64,000 bases of DNA from Halicephalobus mephisto (lineage: Eukaryota; Nematoda; Chromadorea; Rhabditida; Panagrolaimidae): contig SWDT01000017.1 of NCBI GenBank assembly GCA_009193035.1, forward strand, positions 1 to 64,000, given 5' to 3'. The translations under genes were made by a program, and so were the position numbers. The notes below the pieces were generated by a model. That model saw only the letters and a program-made list of their open reading frames with translations. It was not told where the DNA came from and searched no databases. Below, piece by piece: positions 48,637 to 59,298 of the stretch. Positions within the stretch are counted from its first letter, which is position 1, and each line of letters starts with the position of its first letter.

Positions 48637-48877
48637 TTAAACTGATTTCCAGGAATTATATTTTTTGTTTTTATTGAAAATAAAATTAGTTTTCGTTTTA
48701 AGACCTAAGCCGCTTTGTTGTACTTGTCGATTGATTTTTGTCCTGAGACGCGTCTTTCCTGTTTCACGCGCGATCCGGCTCCCGCTCGCTCCGTAAAAGG
48801 TAGAGGTTGTGTCTGACAGACTTTTTGCTTTATCAACAAACTGCATATTTCCTTGAAGCTTTTTAGTTTATGGTGAT

Positions 48878-48885
48878 TATATAAG
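48878..48885 (+). promoter_or_regulatory. TATA box upstream of calmodulin
   Basis: TATATAAG lies about 30-60 bp before a GC-richer stretch likely to hold the first untranslated exon. A TTTTCAG acceptor at about 49045-49051 starts the untranslated part of the exon that contains the ATG. Confidence 0.55.
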
Positions 48886-49197
48886 CAGGACGAGTCTTAT
48901 CTTTTGTCGAAAAGGCAATTCTGGCGTCGATTTTCCCGCACCCTTTCCAATCCTACTATTTTTCCATAATTTTTATATAAATTTCGATTTTTTCGCGTTG
49001 ATTTTTGACGTTTTTAATGTTATCCGTTAATGTTGAATATTTTATTTTCAGGAGCAAACGAACCGGTCCGAAGACTTGACTCCAGTGTCAGGAAGAGGAT
49101 TTAGCGTGTCTCTTTCGTTGTGTCTGCTGCTCTAAGCTCTAATTTTGATCTTCATATTTGGTGTTGAGCTTTTACTAGAGTCGAACTAGCAGCAGTC

Positions 49198-50205
<1,008 letters not shown>

Positions 50206-51690
50206 ATCGTCTCGCCGTATTGGGAGAATTAATAGTCATATATAGTTTAGAATGATTATTGGTTATTTGTGCCCATGTTCTAATCTATTTACCGTAATTG
50301 TTCTGACTGTATTTTAGATGTTTAATTCTCCCATTTTATCTTCTTCGTGTATTGTGTCCTCTCGTTCAACAAACGTTCCAAGTTCGATGCAGGAGTCTAG
50401 AAAGAGAGAAAAATGGTCTTAATTTTAAAAATCTCGCTTCAAAATTTATCTTGTAAGTCGAAAATTATATTTATTGTACTTTTATTTGTCCTCCGATTTT
50501 TAACTCCTTAATGACAGGAGTTTTTCCCCCGAAATTTTTAAGTTCCATAGTCGATTTGATTTGTTTTATTTTTAGTTTTGTTTTATTACAAATCCGAGAG
50601 AATTTATCTCAATCAGAATCGCTTTCTGATCTCTCATACAGTTTTCACTCTTTATTCTGTATTGAATCGACAATGGAACTAGTTTTTGCCACAAGAATTG
50701 AATTCTGCCATCGTTTTTGATCTCGAAATAGAGGGACCTAAAATGATGACAGCTTTTTATTTCTTGTTCACATTATTTGTTTCGCTCTCTAAGGCCCTGC
50801 TAAATAAAGTTTCGAAAAAATGGAATATTGGGAGGGGTATGGGATGTAGTAGTGTATTGGAGATGAGGATGGTTGTAGTTATGTTGTCTGGTAGGGATAT
50901 TGGTGGAGTTATGGTTACTGTAAAGGTAAAGTTCGTGGAGAAAGTTGGGAATTCTGGAGATCCGATGGATGAAATTTTTGAAAAATTTTGAAAATAGAAT
51001 TTTTAAAAATTTTTGAAAAATTTTGAAAATGTAAAATTTTTAAAGATTTTTGAAAATGTAAAATTTTGTAAATTTAAAAAAAAATTTAAATTTAATTTTA
51101 AAATTTTTTATAAATGATTTTTTTGTATTTTTTAAAATAAATTTGCATTTTTTAATGCAAAAAAAATTTTAATTTTTTTTTATAATTTTTTTCCAGAAAA
51201 TTTGGATATATGTACTTCAACTTTCTGGACGAATTTTGTCGCTGATTACGGTCTTGAGAAGATATTCAAACTAGGAGTTAATTTTAAATTTTTTTACTTT
51301 TTCAGTATTTTCAACTTTTTTAAAAAGTTATTGAAGAACATTTTTCAACGTCTTAGATATGAGAATAAAAATTTCAAAAAAAATTAAAACAAAGAAATTT
51401 TAAAAAATTGAAACATAAAAATTTTTAAAAACATTCAAAAAAAAATAAAATTTAAAAATTTTTAAAAAAATTCAAAAAAAAATTAAATTTAAAAATTTAA
51501 AAAAAAATTTAAAAAAAATAAAATTTTAAAATTCAAAAAAAAATTAAATTTTTAAATTTAAGAAAATTAAAACACAAAAGTTAAAAATAGTAAAACACAA
51601 GAATTTTAAAAAAGTAAAACACAAGAATTTTAAAAAGTAAAACACAAAAATGAAGTAGTAAATTAGATTGTGAAAGTTACATTAGTTTGG
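50206..51690. other. 3' region of calmodulin and low-complexity DNA
   Basis: 50206-50820 is probably 3' UTR and flank, with an AATAAA at about 50802. A 101-codon plus frame (50686..50991) has no family; on the minus strand a canonical TTTACCTTTACAG acceptor at about 50920 opens an Asn/His/Thr-rich frame. 51000-51640 is A/T low complexity. Confidence 0.45.
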
Positions 51691-51851
51691 TGGATGTTGA
51701 ACGTGGAAAAATCTGAAAAGATGTCAAGAACTTGAGGAGAAAATTTCCTACTTGTCTGAAGTCATAGAAGCCCAAGGTCAGTCGAAGGAATTAATTGAGA
51801 TTTTGAACAAGAATATTGAGATTGTTCTGGTTTCTGAACGTGAGTTGAAAG
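51690..51851 (+). pseudogene. Gene fragment interrupted by a MITE
   Basis: About 52 codons of coiled-coil-like sequence (CQELEEKISYLSEVIEAQGQ...LVSERELK) are open after an upstream stop. The frame runs directly into the hAT-like MITE at 51852; on the far side it would meet TAG within four codons. No start or family is seen. Probably the remnant of an old gene or element. Confidence 0.4.
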
Positions 51852-52233
51852 GGCTACACGACAGTTGCCTCCCAGCAACATTAGCTCTCTCTATTTCGTA
51901 ATACTTATTTCATTTTTATATTATTTTTTTAATAATCAAATTAACTTGATATCTTAGTTAAGTAAAAAAGAATTAATTTTAAAAAATTTCAAAATCAGTA
52001 AGAATTAAAAAGAGAAAAAAGGGACCTAGACGTCGCCGAGGAGCTGTACAACATTAGCTCTCTCTATTTCGTAATACTTATCTTATTTCTCTTTTACATT
52101 AATTTTTTAATAATCAAATTAACTTGATATCTTAGTTAAGTAAGAAAAAATTAATTTTAAAAAATTTCGAAATCAGTAATTAAAAAGGAAAAAAGGGACC
52201 TAGACATTGCCGAAGGGCAACTGTCGTACAGCC
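51852..52233. mobile_element. hAT-like MITE with 8-bp target duplication
   Basis: Terminal inverted repeats are GGCTACACGACAGTTGCC and its near-complement GGGCAACTGTCGTACAGCC. GTTGAAAG flanks both sides (51844-51851 and 52234-52241), an 8-bp duplication as made by hAT transposases. The inside contains two ~160-bp direct repeats (ACATTAGCTCTCTCTATTTC, AACTTGATATCTTAGTTAAG). No ORF. Confidence 0.85.
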
Positions 52234-52921
52234 GTTGAAAGTCATCTACTAGATCCAACAAAAAATAATCGACCGTATCTTGACTGTCCATAGTCATTTT
52301 AGTACTTTGTCGGGGAAAATGTAGACAAATTAGATGCCATAGAAATTAAAAGTAATATAAACAATTTTTTAATAAAGAAATCTCTAAAGAAAACTATTCT
52401 ACAAAATAAATTAGAAACTGCAAACATGATGATTTTTAAAAAGATTATTTCCAATTTCTTTGTATTTTATTATTTTTATTTTAAGATATTGAGATCAAGG
52501 AATTGAAAAATGATTATTTAACAAAGATGGATTTTACTCAATTTTGGAACGGAAGACTAGACTAGAAAGGAGCTGAAGCGATAGCCTGAATGTCAGAGTG
52601 AAGTACTATAGGGCATGAGATCCTCGATTGTCTTGTGTTCAGATTTTAATGTAAATTATATCTGTCTTATTGTTCGAGTAAACACATAATACTTCCGTCT
52701 TCTATCTTAACAAGTGGTTTTGAATCAATGTAATCCAATTTATTATTAGATTACTGTCGGGGCCGAAAACTAGACTAAACTAGAAAGTACTTGAAGCGAT
52801 AGTCTGACTATCAGAGTGTAGAGTACTGTAGGAATGAGTGAGATTCAGTTGTGTTATGTGAGAGGATATATACCGTATTTGCTCTATTTGTGGCGCACCC
52901 CAACATATTAATCGAAAAATA

Positions 52922-53485
52922 GTGGCACATGCGTCACAAACAGCAAATACCGTAATTATTATTATCTGTTTTACTATGCTACTAAAGACTATTAATATCC
53001 TTGTTTTCTATCTTAACGCTCAAGAAATCAAAAGTTACATGAATGCTAATGCAAGTGTATCCATGAGTGAAGATAGTACTCTTCACATAGATCATCGTGA
53101 GAAGTATGAAACAGAGATTCAAGTCCTCAAAGACGTCATCAGAAAGATTACAAATGGTAATCAATATATTTCTCCAATCTCTAATGACGACAGCGGACAG
53201 ATTTCTGTTTTAAATTTTCGTTGGGTCACGGTTCGTCCTGCTTTAGGAAAACTAAAACCTTCCGAAACTTACAACATTCTTCAACAAACTACTACTCCAA
53301 CTACTTTCACTATAAAAGATTTGAAAATAATCGTCACGAATACCAACAAGAAGAAAATGAATCCTATGAAACAGCTAAGACGACTATTTGCTTCGAGAAA
53401 TACTGTACATCACCCATGTCTTCTGCTTCTGAATGTGAAAAAAATTAATTTCGTAGATAAGCTTGGACTTGCTTTCGAAATTTAA
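52922..53485 (+). CDS. Unrecognised 187-aa ORF in the foldback element
   Basis: The listed start is GTG and its first ~32 codons lie in the left arm (hydrophobic: NTVIIIICFTMLLKTINILV). The unique part begins near an ATG at 53039 (MNANASVSMSEDSTLHIDHR), giving 148 aa with an acidic/charged start, a Thr-rich middle (QQTTTPTTFTIKDLK) and a basic end (KKKMNPMKQLRRLF). A possible intron (GTAATC at 53157 to GACAG near 53200) would shorten it. No DDE, RNase H or other transposase signature is seen. It may be cargo, a degenerate host gene capture, or noncoding. Confidence 0.35.
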   Translation: MAHASQTANTVIIIICFTMLLKTINILVFYLNAQEIKSYMNANASVSMSEDSTLHIDHREKYETEIQVLKDVIRKITNGNQYISPISNDDSGQISVLNFRWVTVRPALGKLKPSETYNILQQTTTPTTFTIKDLKIIVTNTNKKKMNPMKQLRRLFASRNTVHHPCLLLLNVKKINFVDKLGLAFEI

Positions 53486-53744
53486 TTTTTGAGTGTTATA
53501 GGATTAATAGCTAGAATTTCGACTTGTTGACTGATTTAGCACACAAAAAGAAAGATTTAAAAAAGAGCAATGAATCATTATTGACAAAAGGGATGGGGGA
53601 CAATTTTTCTTTTATAAAATCTCTTTCCTGTTAGTCAACATTCCTTTTCTGACATTAATTTGAGTTATCTGGTCAAAGGTTATTACTCATATCGTTTAAC
53701 TTTAATTGCTGCTACATTCAAAATCTGTAAATGTTATTTTTTAA

Positions 53745-54385
53745 ATTGTATGACACTTGTGCCCAGGCATGTATGTCTCAAGCATTTATGTTCGAATTGA
53801 GCAGTTAGAACTGAAAAAAGTACTTTTAACAACGTAATCAGACCCGGGGATTCTGAATCTGAGATCAGAATAAGAAATAAATCTTCAGAATCCTGGATTC
53901 TGGGTTATATGACACTTGTATTTCAGACATTTATATCACAAGTGTATATGTCTTAATTCTAAAGTTAGAACTGAAAAAAGCACTTTTAACGACGTAATCA
54001 GACTCGGGGATTCTGAATCTGAAATCAGAATAAGAAATAAATCTTCAGAATCCTGGATTCTGGGTTATATGACACTTGTATTTCAGACATTTATATCACA
54101 AGTGTATGTCTTAATTCTAAAGTTAGAAATGAATAAAAAGTACTTATAATATAGTAATCAGACCCGGAGATTCTGAATCTGAAATCATAATCAATATTCA
54201 ACCTTCAGAATCCTGAATTCTGGATAATGTGATGTTTATGTTCTGGACATTCATAATCCAAGTATATATCCTAATTCTAAAGTTAAAAATGAATAAAAAG
54301 TGCTTATAATACCGTAATCAGACCCGGAGATTCTGAATCTGAAATCATAATCAATATTCATCTTTCAAAATCCTGAATTTCGAAA
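53745..54385. repeat. Four ~160-bp satellite units inside the foldback element
   Basis: Units share ACGTAATCAGACCCGGGGAT, TCTGAATCTGA(A/G)ATCAGAAT and TTCAGAATCCTGGATTCTGG. The same family lies in the apc-2 intron at 3257-3530. Confidence 0.8.
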
Positions 54386-55765
54386 GCTAACCCTTCAATT
54401 TTAAAGATATTTAAAGTTTTGAAGATTTAAAAAAATGAAAATTCATCTAGAATGACTATTATTCCATATAAAAATACAAAGTTGGTTAAAATGTTTTTTA
54501 ACTTTTGAATCAAGTTATTGAAATTAGAACATAAATACTTCGGACACAAATGTACGATTTTTTATAATCCCAAATTTAACTTCGACGAATGTCATGATTA
54601 ATTATTTTTTATATTTTCATCGACTAAAAAACAATAAAAAAGAGAGAATCGTTTTTGTAATTCTTGGGTTTATTGCAATAACCTTCGTCAACATGAATGA
54701 ATCAATATTGATTTCAATTTAAACCAAGAACGAAAATAGGGATCGTTTCATTTGCTCTTAGACCTAGCATTTCAATATTTACAAAAATTTCGAAAAAATG
54801 TGCAAAGCAGGCAAATTGGGGAAGTGCTATTCTATCGTAAGAACACAAATATATGCTTAGAAATGAATTCATTGTTAAAATAGAAAACAAGGATATTAAT
54901 AGTCTTTAGTAGCATAGTAAAACAGATAATAATAATTACGGTATTTGCTGTTTATGACGCATGTGCCACTATTTTTCGATTGATATGTTGGGATGCGCCA
55001 CAAATAGAGCAAATACGGTATATATCCTCTCACATCACATAACTGAATCTCACTCATTCCTACAGTACTCTACACTCTGATAGTCAGACTATCGCTTCAA
55101 GTACTTTCTAGTTTAGTCTAGTTTTCGACCCCGACAGTAATCTAATAATAGATTGGATTACATTGATTCAAAACCACCTGTTAAGATAGAAGACGGAAGT
55201 ATTATGTGTTTACTCGAACAATAAGACAGATATAATTTACATAAAAATCTGAACACAAGACAATCGAGGATCTCATGTCCTACAGTATTCCACTCTGACA
55301 TTCAGGCTATCGCTTCAGCTCCTTTCTAGTCTAGTCTTCTGTTCCAACAATTGTCAAATGAAGCTTATTCATTTTTCGCTCAAAAAATGCAAAATAAGTA
55401 AGCAGAAGGTATATCCAGATGATTTTTGGCAAATAGATCCAAGGGATCGTTCATTTTTCGTATGCAAATCAATCATTTAATTTTCCTTGCAAAGTGAAAA
55501 TCAGAAAAATTATAAAATTTTATACAGTAATAACCAAGGCTGTTAAGTTCTAAGCAACTGGAAAATCCAAAATTTAATTGTTTAAGAGAAGATTGATAAT
55601 CGGTAACTTATCTCTTTTTGGACATTCTCCAAAATTAGAAAAAAAAGGTTTGAATTTCAAAGCAAATATAAATTCACTAAAAATACAAATATGGTTCGAA
55701 AAAGCAGAAAAACTAATATTAAAGATTTCACTAAAATTAACAAAATTACAGAATATTGAAAAAAA

Positions 55766-55932
55766 TACACAAAAAAACGTAACTTTAGGTTTTGTAACAA
55801 TTGCGAAATGTAACAAAAATGAATATAATTATTGTATTTTCCGTGAATATTAGACATTTGTAACGAAAAATAAAAATTAATAGTGACGATTTACATTTGT
55901 TACTCTGTCAAAAATTATACTTTTTTGTGTGT
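55766..55932. mobile_element. MITE A, copy 3
   Basis: About 167 bp from CACAAAAAAACGTAACTTTA to AAAAATTATACTTTTTTGTG, with inner AACAATTGCGAAATGTAAC mirrored by GTGACGATTTACATTTGTTA. It is the most complete palindromic copy. No TSD defined. Confidence 0.7.
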
Positions 55933-56264
55933 ATAGGATCTTTTATCAACTTAATTTTTTTTTGTTTAGTACTAATATGATTAAAAACATTCTGATATTT
56001 TCCTATATTGACTATATTGTTTCTTTTTGGTTGAAGTATTTACCATTTGTACCAAATAGCTTTTTTGAGCATCAAAAAACACAAAAAGTAATTGCAACCA
56101 TAACCAAACGGGAAGGGAAAAGACACGTGCCAATCTGATGAGCCGAAAAAACCCATTTCCTGTTCGTCATCTCCAATGTGAGTCAACAATTGCCAAACAA
56201 ATCCACATGGCTGCTGAAACATCTAGTAAAATTGATTCAAAAACAATGTTTATCGTGTACAATT

Positions 56265-56422
56265 GTACATACAAAAAAGTAACTTTAGTTCAGTAACAAA
56301 TCCAAATCGACACTATTAAGTTACAATTTTCGTTACAAAAGTCAAATATTATTGAAAAATATAATTATTGTGTTACATTTCGCAATTTTTACAAAACCTA
56401 AAGTTACGCTTTTTGTGTAGTT
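56265..56422. mobile_element. MITE A, copy 4 (inverted)
   Basis: Runs from TACAAAAAAGTAACTTTAGT to CCTAAAGTTACGCTTTTTGT in the opposite orientation to copy 3, with the same inner blocks (TTACATTTCGCAATT). Confidence 0.7.
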
Positions 56423-56460
56423 ACTCTGAATAATCACAGTATGTCGAAAGAAACAATGTA

Positions 56461-56631
56461 CAGTGAAACCTCGATATAAACACCCTCGATAAAAGCAAAT
56501 CCTTTTTAAAAACAACTCGGTTCCGATCCCTACTGTGATTTTCCCCTAGTAAACCCCTCGATAAAGGCAACTCCTCTGTAAAAACAACTTTTCTGTCGTC
56601 CCTTAGGGTTGTTTTTAGCGAGGTTTCACTG
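56461..56631. mobile_element. MITE C, pogo/Tigger-like ends
   Basis: Terminal inverted repeats CAGTGAAACCTCGATA.../...AGCGAGGTTTCACTG are flanked by TA on both sides (56459-56460, 56632-56633). About 171 bp, no ORF. TA target and CAGTGAAACCTCG ends are typical of pogo-superfamily MITEs. Confidence 0.8.
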
Positions 56632-56639
56632 TAATTTGT

Positions 56640-57216
56640 TCTCATGAATGTCTTAATTGACTTGTTTCTTTTATCAAGAAAAATAATCATAGAAATTCGA
56701 CACTGAGAAAATTAATGGAATCTGCTTCATCTGGAAACTGGATATAGAAGAGAAAAAACTTGAGGACTTTAAATCTTCAGAATTCGTGAATTGTATTTAG
56801 TGGAATTAAAAATTAACGTTTCTAAAAAAATAGAAAAGTAATCTCGTAAATTTAAATGCAAAAATTAATTATATTTATATCTTATTTTTAACAAACTTAC
56901 TACTCGAAAAGTAAATGACAGTTATCCTTACAATAGTCTCTGAGAAAAAACAATAAACTGCAACTGAAGGTTCTCTAATGCTGTTATCAATGGATCGTAT
57001 TCAGAAGAACATCTGTCGACACAGTTGAAGATAGCAATAATGGAGAACAAAAGATAAATCATCAATACAAAGGGCAAGCGATCCTCTGCACTTCACTATT
57101 AATATATCTGATTCGCGTTTTGTGTTTACCGTAATCATATGATGTTTTTAAAAAATCATAATGTATTATGTCTTATGTCTTGTTTTGTCACGGTTGTTGT
57201 AATTATCACTTTCTTT
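56640..57216. other. Intergenic, nothing recognised
   Basis: Moderately AT-rich unique DNA with no ORF or repeat that I can support. Confidence 0.5.
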
Positions 57217-57238
57217 GATTTAATTACCCAAGTTTGAG
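57217..57238 (+). other. SL1 spliced-leader sequence in genomic DNA
   Basis: Starts GATTTAATTACCC and ends CAAGTTTGAG; 21 of 22 bases equal SL1 (second base A instead of G). It is followed by GCGATAAAG, not by a GT donor, so it is not an SL RNA gene; a joined leader from a reverse-transcribed mRNA explains it. Confidence 0.7.
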
Positions 57239-57329
57239 GCGATAAAGAGACCGATACTAATCAGTACTAAGAAGGATTACCACGTTTAAAATCACACTTG
57301 GCACTTGAAAATTCGGTCCATTCGCCATC

Positions 57330-57440
57330 ATGGCGGAGCAGATCCTTCAGTCTCCTTCTATGTTCCCCACGAAGAACATCACAAAGAAGTCAAACATTAT
57401 TGTAATCGTTAAAGTAGTAAATTGTAATTTCTCCATTTAA
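57330..57440 (+). pseudogene. 5' part of a retroposed trans-spliced mRNA (candidate)
   Basis: The ATG lies 91 bases after the SL1-like sequence, in good context (ATCATGGCGG). It opens 36 codons (MAEQILQSPSMFPTKNITKK then AT-rich sequence) to TAA. The first ~22 codons look like a real N-terminus; after AAGTCAAAC the sequence becomes AT-rich like the flank, suggesting truncation there. The parent gene is not recognised. It could instead be a first exon with donor GTCAAA. Confidence 0.4.
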
Positions 57441-57782
57441 AACCGCATTTGTAAAAGATAATCTTGTCAAAAACGTTATTTAACTTAAGAATTTAGTTAA
57501 TAAAGTTTCTTTTTGAACTGAGTTTAATTTTTTTAAGCAAATATTACTGCACAATTGTCATTAATAATAAAAATCTATGTTTATTGAAATATTGTAAAAT
57601 TTAAAAATATGAACGTGAAAATATATTTAAAAAATGATTGGCAGAAAAAGAGATAAGAGAACTCCAGACTATAGATCTAAAAGGGTTCTTATGTCGTACT
57701 TATCATTCATTAGATTGGGAATTGATTATTTCGTTCTATTCTAACATTTCTTGATGTCAAATATTTCTACAAGATAGTTAAA

Positions 57783-59046
57783 ATGAACCGGACTGTAGTT
57801 CGTAGTAAACGCTGGGAACGATCCGATGCTTATAAATCTGAATGGAAACAAAATGTTTCTAAAAACGGGAAGAAAAGCATTAATTCGGAAAATTGGAGAA
57901 AACTATGTGATATTTCCAGAAATCGGCAATCAAATGCCATAGTAAACCCTATTGATGATTATTACTTGCACGAAGACAATACTATCACCATTGGCAGGGA
58001 TCGTCACAAACAATTACTCAACAAATATTCTACAAAACTCAAGAAAACCGGCGAAGTGGAGGTTGATTTTAATCTGGCAAACCTGAAACCAAAGTTTAAG
58101 CTAAAGATTCGGCCTTTAGATGAAGGTTTGGATCACATTCAAGACTATCTTATCAAGAAATCCGAAGTCAATAAAACTACTGATTTAAAGAAGGTAGAGT
58201 TATGAATTTGTAATCCTAGAATAAAAATGTAAATTTCAGCTTCTTGTTTGTCTTCAGATAGTCTGTTCTCGAAGAACTCTCAAACTTTTGGTCTTTCTGC
58301 TTATTTTCATACGAGTTGGAAATTCGCAATCGAGAAATATTGCGGTGTCTATTTCCTCAGAGAACTTGGAAAAGCGTCAAGTAAAAAATATATTTGTGAT
58401 AATGAATATTTCGGTTACATATTCGAAGAACTCATCTTTGCTCGTCCAGGAGAGGTAAATGGGTTCTTATTAGTTATATAATCATTGTCTGTTTTAGTGT
58501 CCTCCCGAAAGTGGTGTAATTTCTACCTATGAGAAAATGTACGTTGCTACTTGTACAGAACTATCGCCTATTAACACGGAAAATAAGAAAATCAAGATCT
58601 TCTCCACTGCATCCATCGATGGATTGGATCGAGATGGAAAGTATGTGGAAGCAAAAGCACGTAACTTAAAGAGATCTTGGCGTATACAACTAGAGTGGTG
58701 GCTTCAAAGTAAATTCGCCTCTATAGAAACCATCATTCAAGGTATTAAGAAGACAGAAGATGAGGCAATAAAGATAAAACAGATGAGAAGGATAAACTTG
58801 GTTGATTTAAACCTCGGCTATAAAAAATGGGAAGGGAATGTGTCTTTTGGAGCAATTCATCAGATCCTCACTGGACTGGTATCTAATTATGATGACTTCA
58901 TGAGAAAATTGATGAAAAACGAACAAATGGAAAATCAGCCACAGCTTACAATGATGAAGGACAAAACCTCATGCAGAATCTACCTCTCGGAAAATAAAGA
59001 GCTCACCGCAATTTTAAAACCTGAGTTCAAAAATCGGTTCTCATAA
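57783..59046 (+). CDS. DXO/RAI1 (Dom3Z) family protein, altered active site
   Basis: Exons 57783..58193, 58275..58454 and 58498..59046 give 379 aa. Family landmarks: an N-terminal FNLANLKPKF...IRPLDEGLDHIQDYL segment, EYFGYIFEELIF, IFSTASIDGLDRDGKYVEAK followed by LEWWLQSKF and IIQGIK. DXO/RAI1 proteins remove incomplete mRNA caps and degrade RNA with a metal site built from E, ExD and ExK residues. Here the usual E-V-D motif reads S-I-D (Asp at ~238 kept, Glu lost), while Y-V-E-x-K (Glu248, Lys250) is kept, so catalysis may be weakened. The exon 2 acceptor is uncertain: the better TTTCAG at 58239 breaks the frame, so I used CTCGAAG at 58274; a one-base frameshift is the alternative. C. elegans also has several divergent paralogues. 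Confidence 0.8.
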
Positions 59047-59225
59047 TTCCAATAGATTAAAAAATACCAAATTTATATTATGTTAAATAAAGTGAAATCT
59101 AGATAAAGTTTGGCGAAATAGCAAATATTCGATGGAAATTAATGCTTCAAAAATAAATTGTAATAAGTGTAATACTTGGCAAATTCATTAAAATTAAAAA
59201 TAAACGTTGTTATGGAATTCTTTGG

Positions 59226-59298
59226 GCTTCGGTAGTACAATGGTAGTATACGTGACTGCAAAGTTACAAGACTCGGGTTCGATTCCCGACCGATGACT
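59226..59298 (+). tRNA. Decayed tRNA, Gly-like body with a GCA-like anticodon
   Basis: A box TAGTACAATGG and B box GGTTCGATTCC are present. The T stem pairs fully (TCGGG/CCCGA) and the D stem pairs (GTAC/GTAT). The acceptor stem (GCTTCGG/CCGATGA) has two mismatches. The body resembles tRNA-Gly (GCATCGG...CCGATGC), but the anticodon position reads GCA (Cys). The anticodon stem pairs only with a six-base loop (GTGAC-TGCAAA-GTTAC). A pseudogene is most likely. Confidence 0.6.

Larger units (their letters stand above)
31931..48640. other. Repeat desert with exon-like islands
   Basis: About 16.7 kb of low-complexity AT DNA and tandem arrays, described in separate entries. GC-richer islands of 60-280 bp with long open frames lie near 32120, 32830, 33680, 33930, 35560, 37340, 38820, 39320, 40610, 40880, 42590, 45650, 45970, 47250 and 47640. 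Several have TTTCAG-type acceptors. RNY-type codon bias reads equally well on both strands, so strand often cannot be decided by eye. No conserved family was recognised. Spliced genes with repeat-swollen introns are likely. Confidence 0.5.
52544..55347. mobile_element. Foldback element with 474-bp inverted arms
   Basis: Left arm 52544-53017 and right arm 54874-55347 are inverted copies with few differences by eye. Both ends are TTGGAAC.../...GTTCCAA and the same 5-bp CAATT flanks each side (52539-52543, 55348-55352). Each arm contains two related half-repeats (GAAGCGATAG(C/T)CTGA) and an inner palindrome (TACCGTATTTGCTC...GCAAATACCGTA). The 1856-bp centre holds one ORF and satellite copies; no transposase is recognised. 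Confidence 0.85.

Noticed and set aside
56136..56155. CTGATGAG followed closely by CGAAA, resembling a hammerhead ribozyme core
   Set aside because: There is no room for stem II, and no flanking complementary arms or cleavage triplet were found.
57217..57238. SL1 RNA gene
   Set aside because: The leader is not followed by a GT donor or an Sm-site-bearing SL RNA body.
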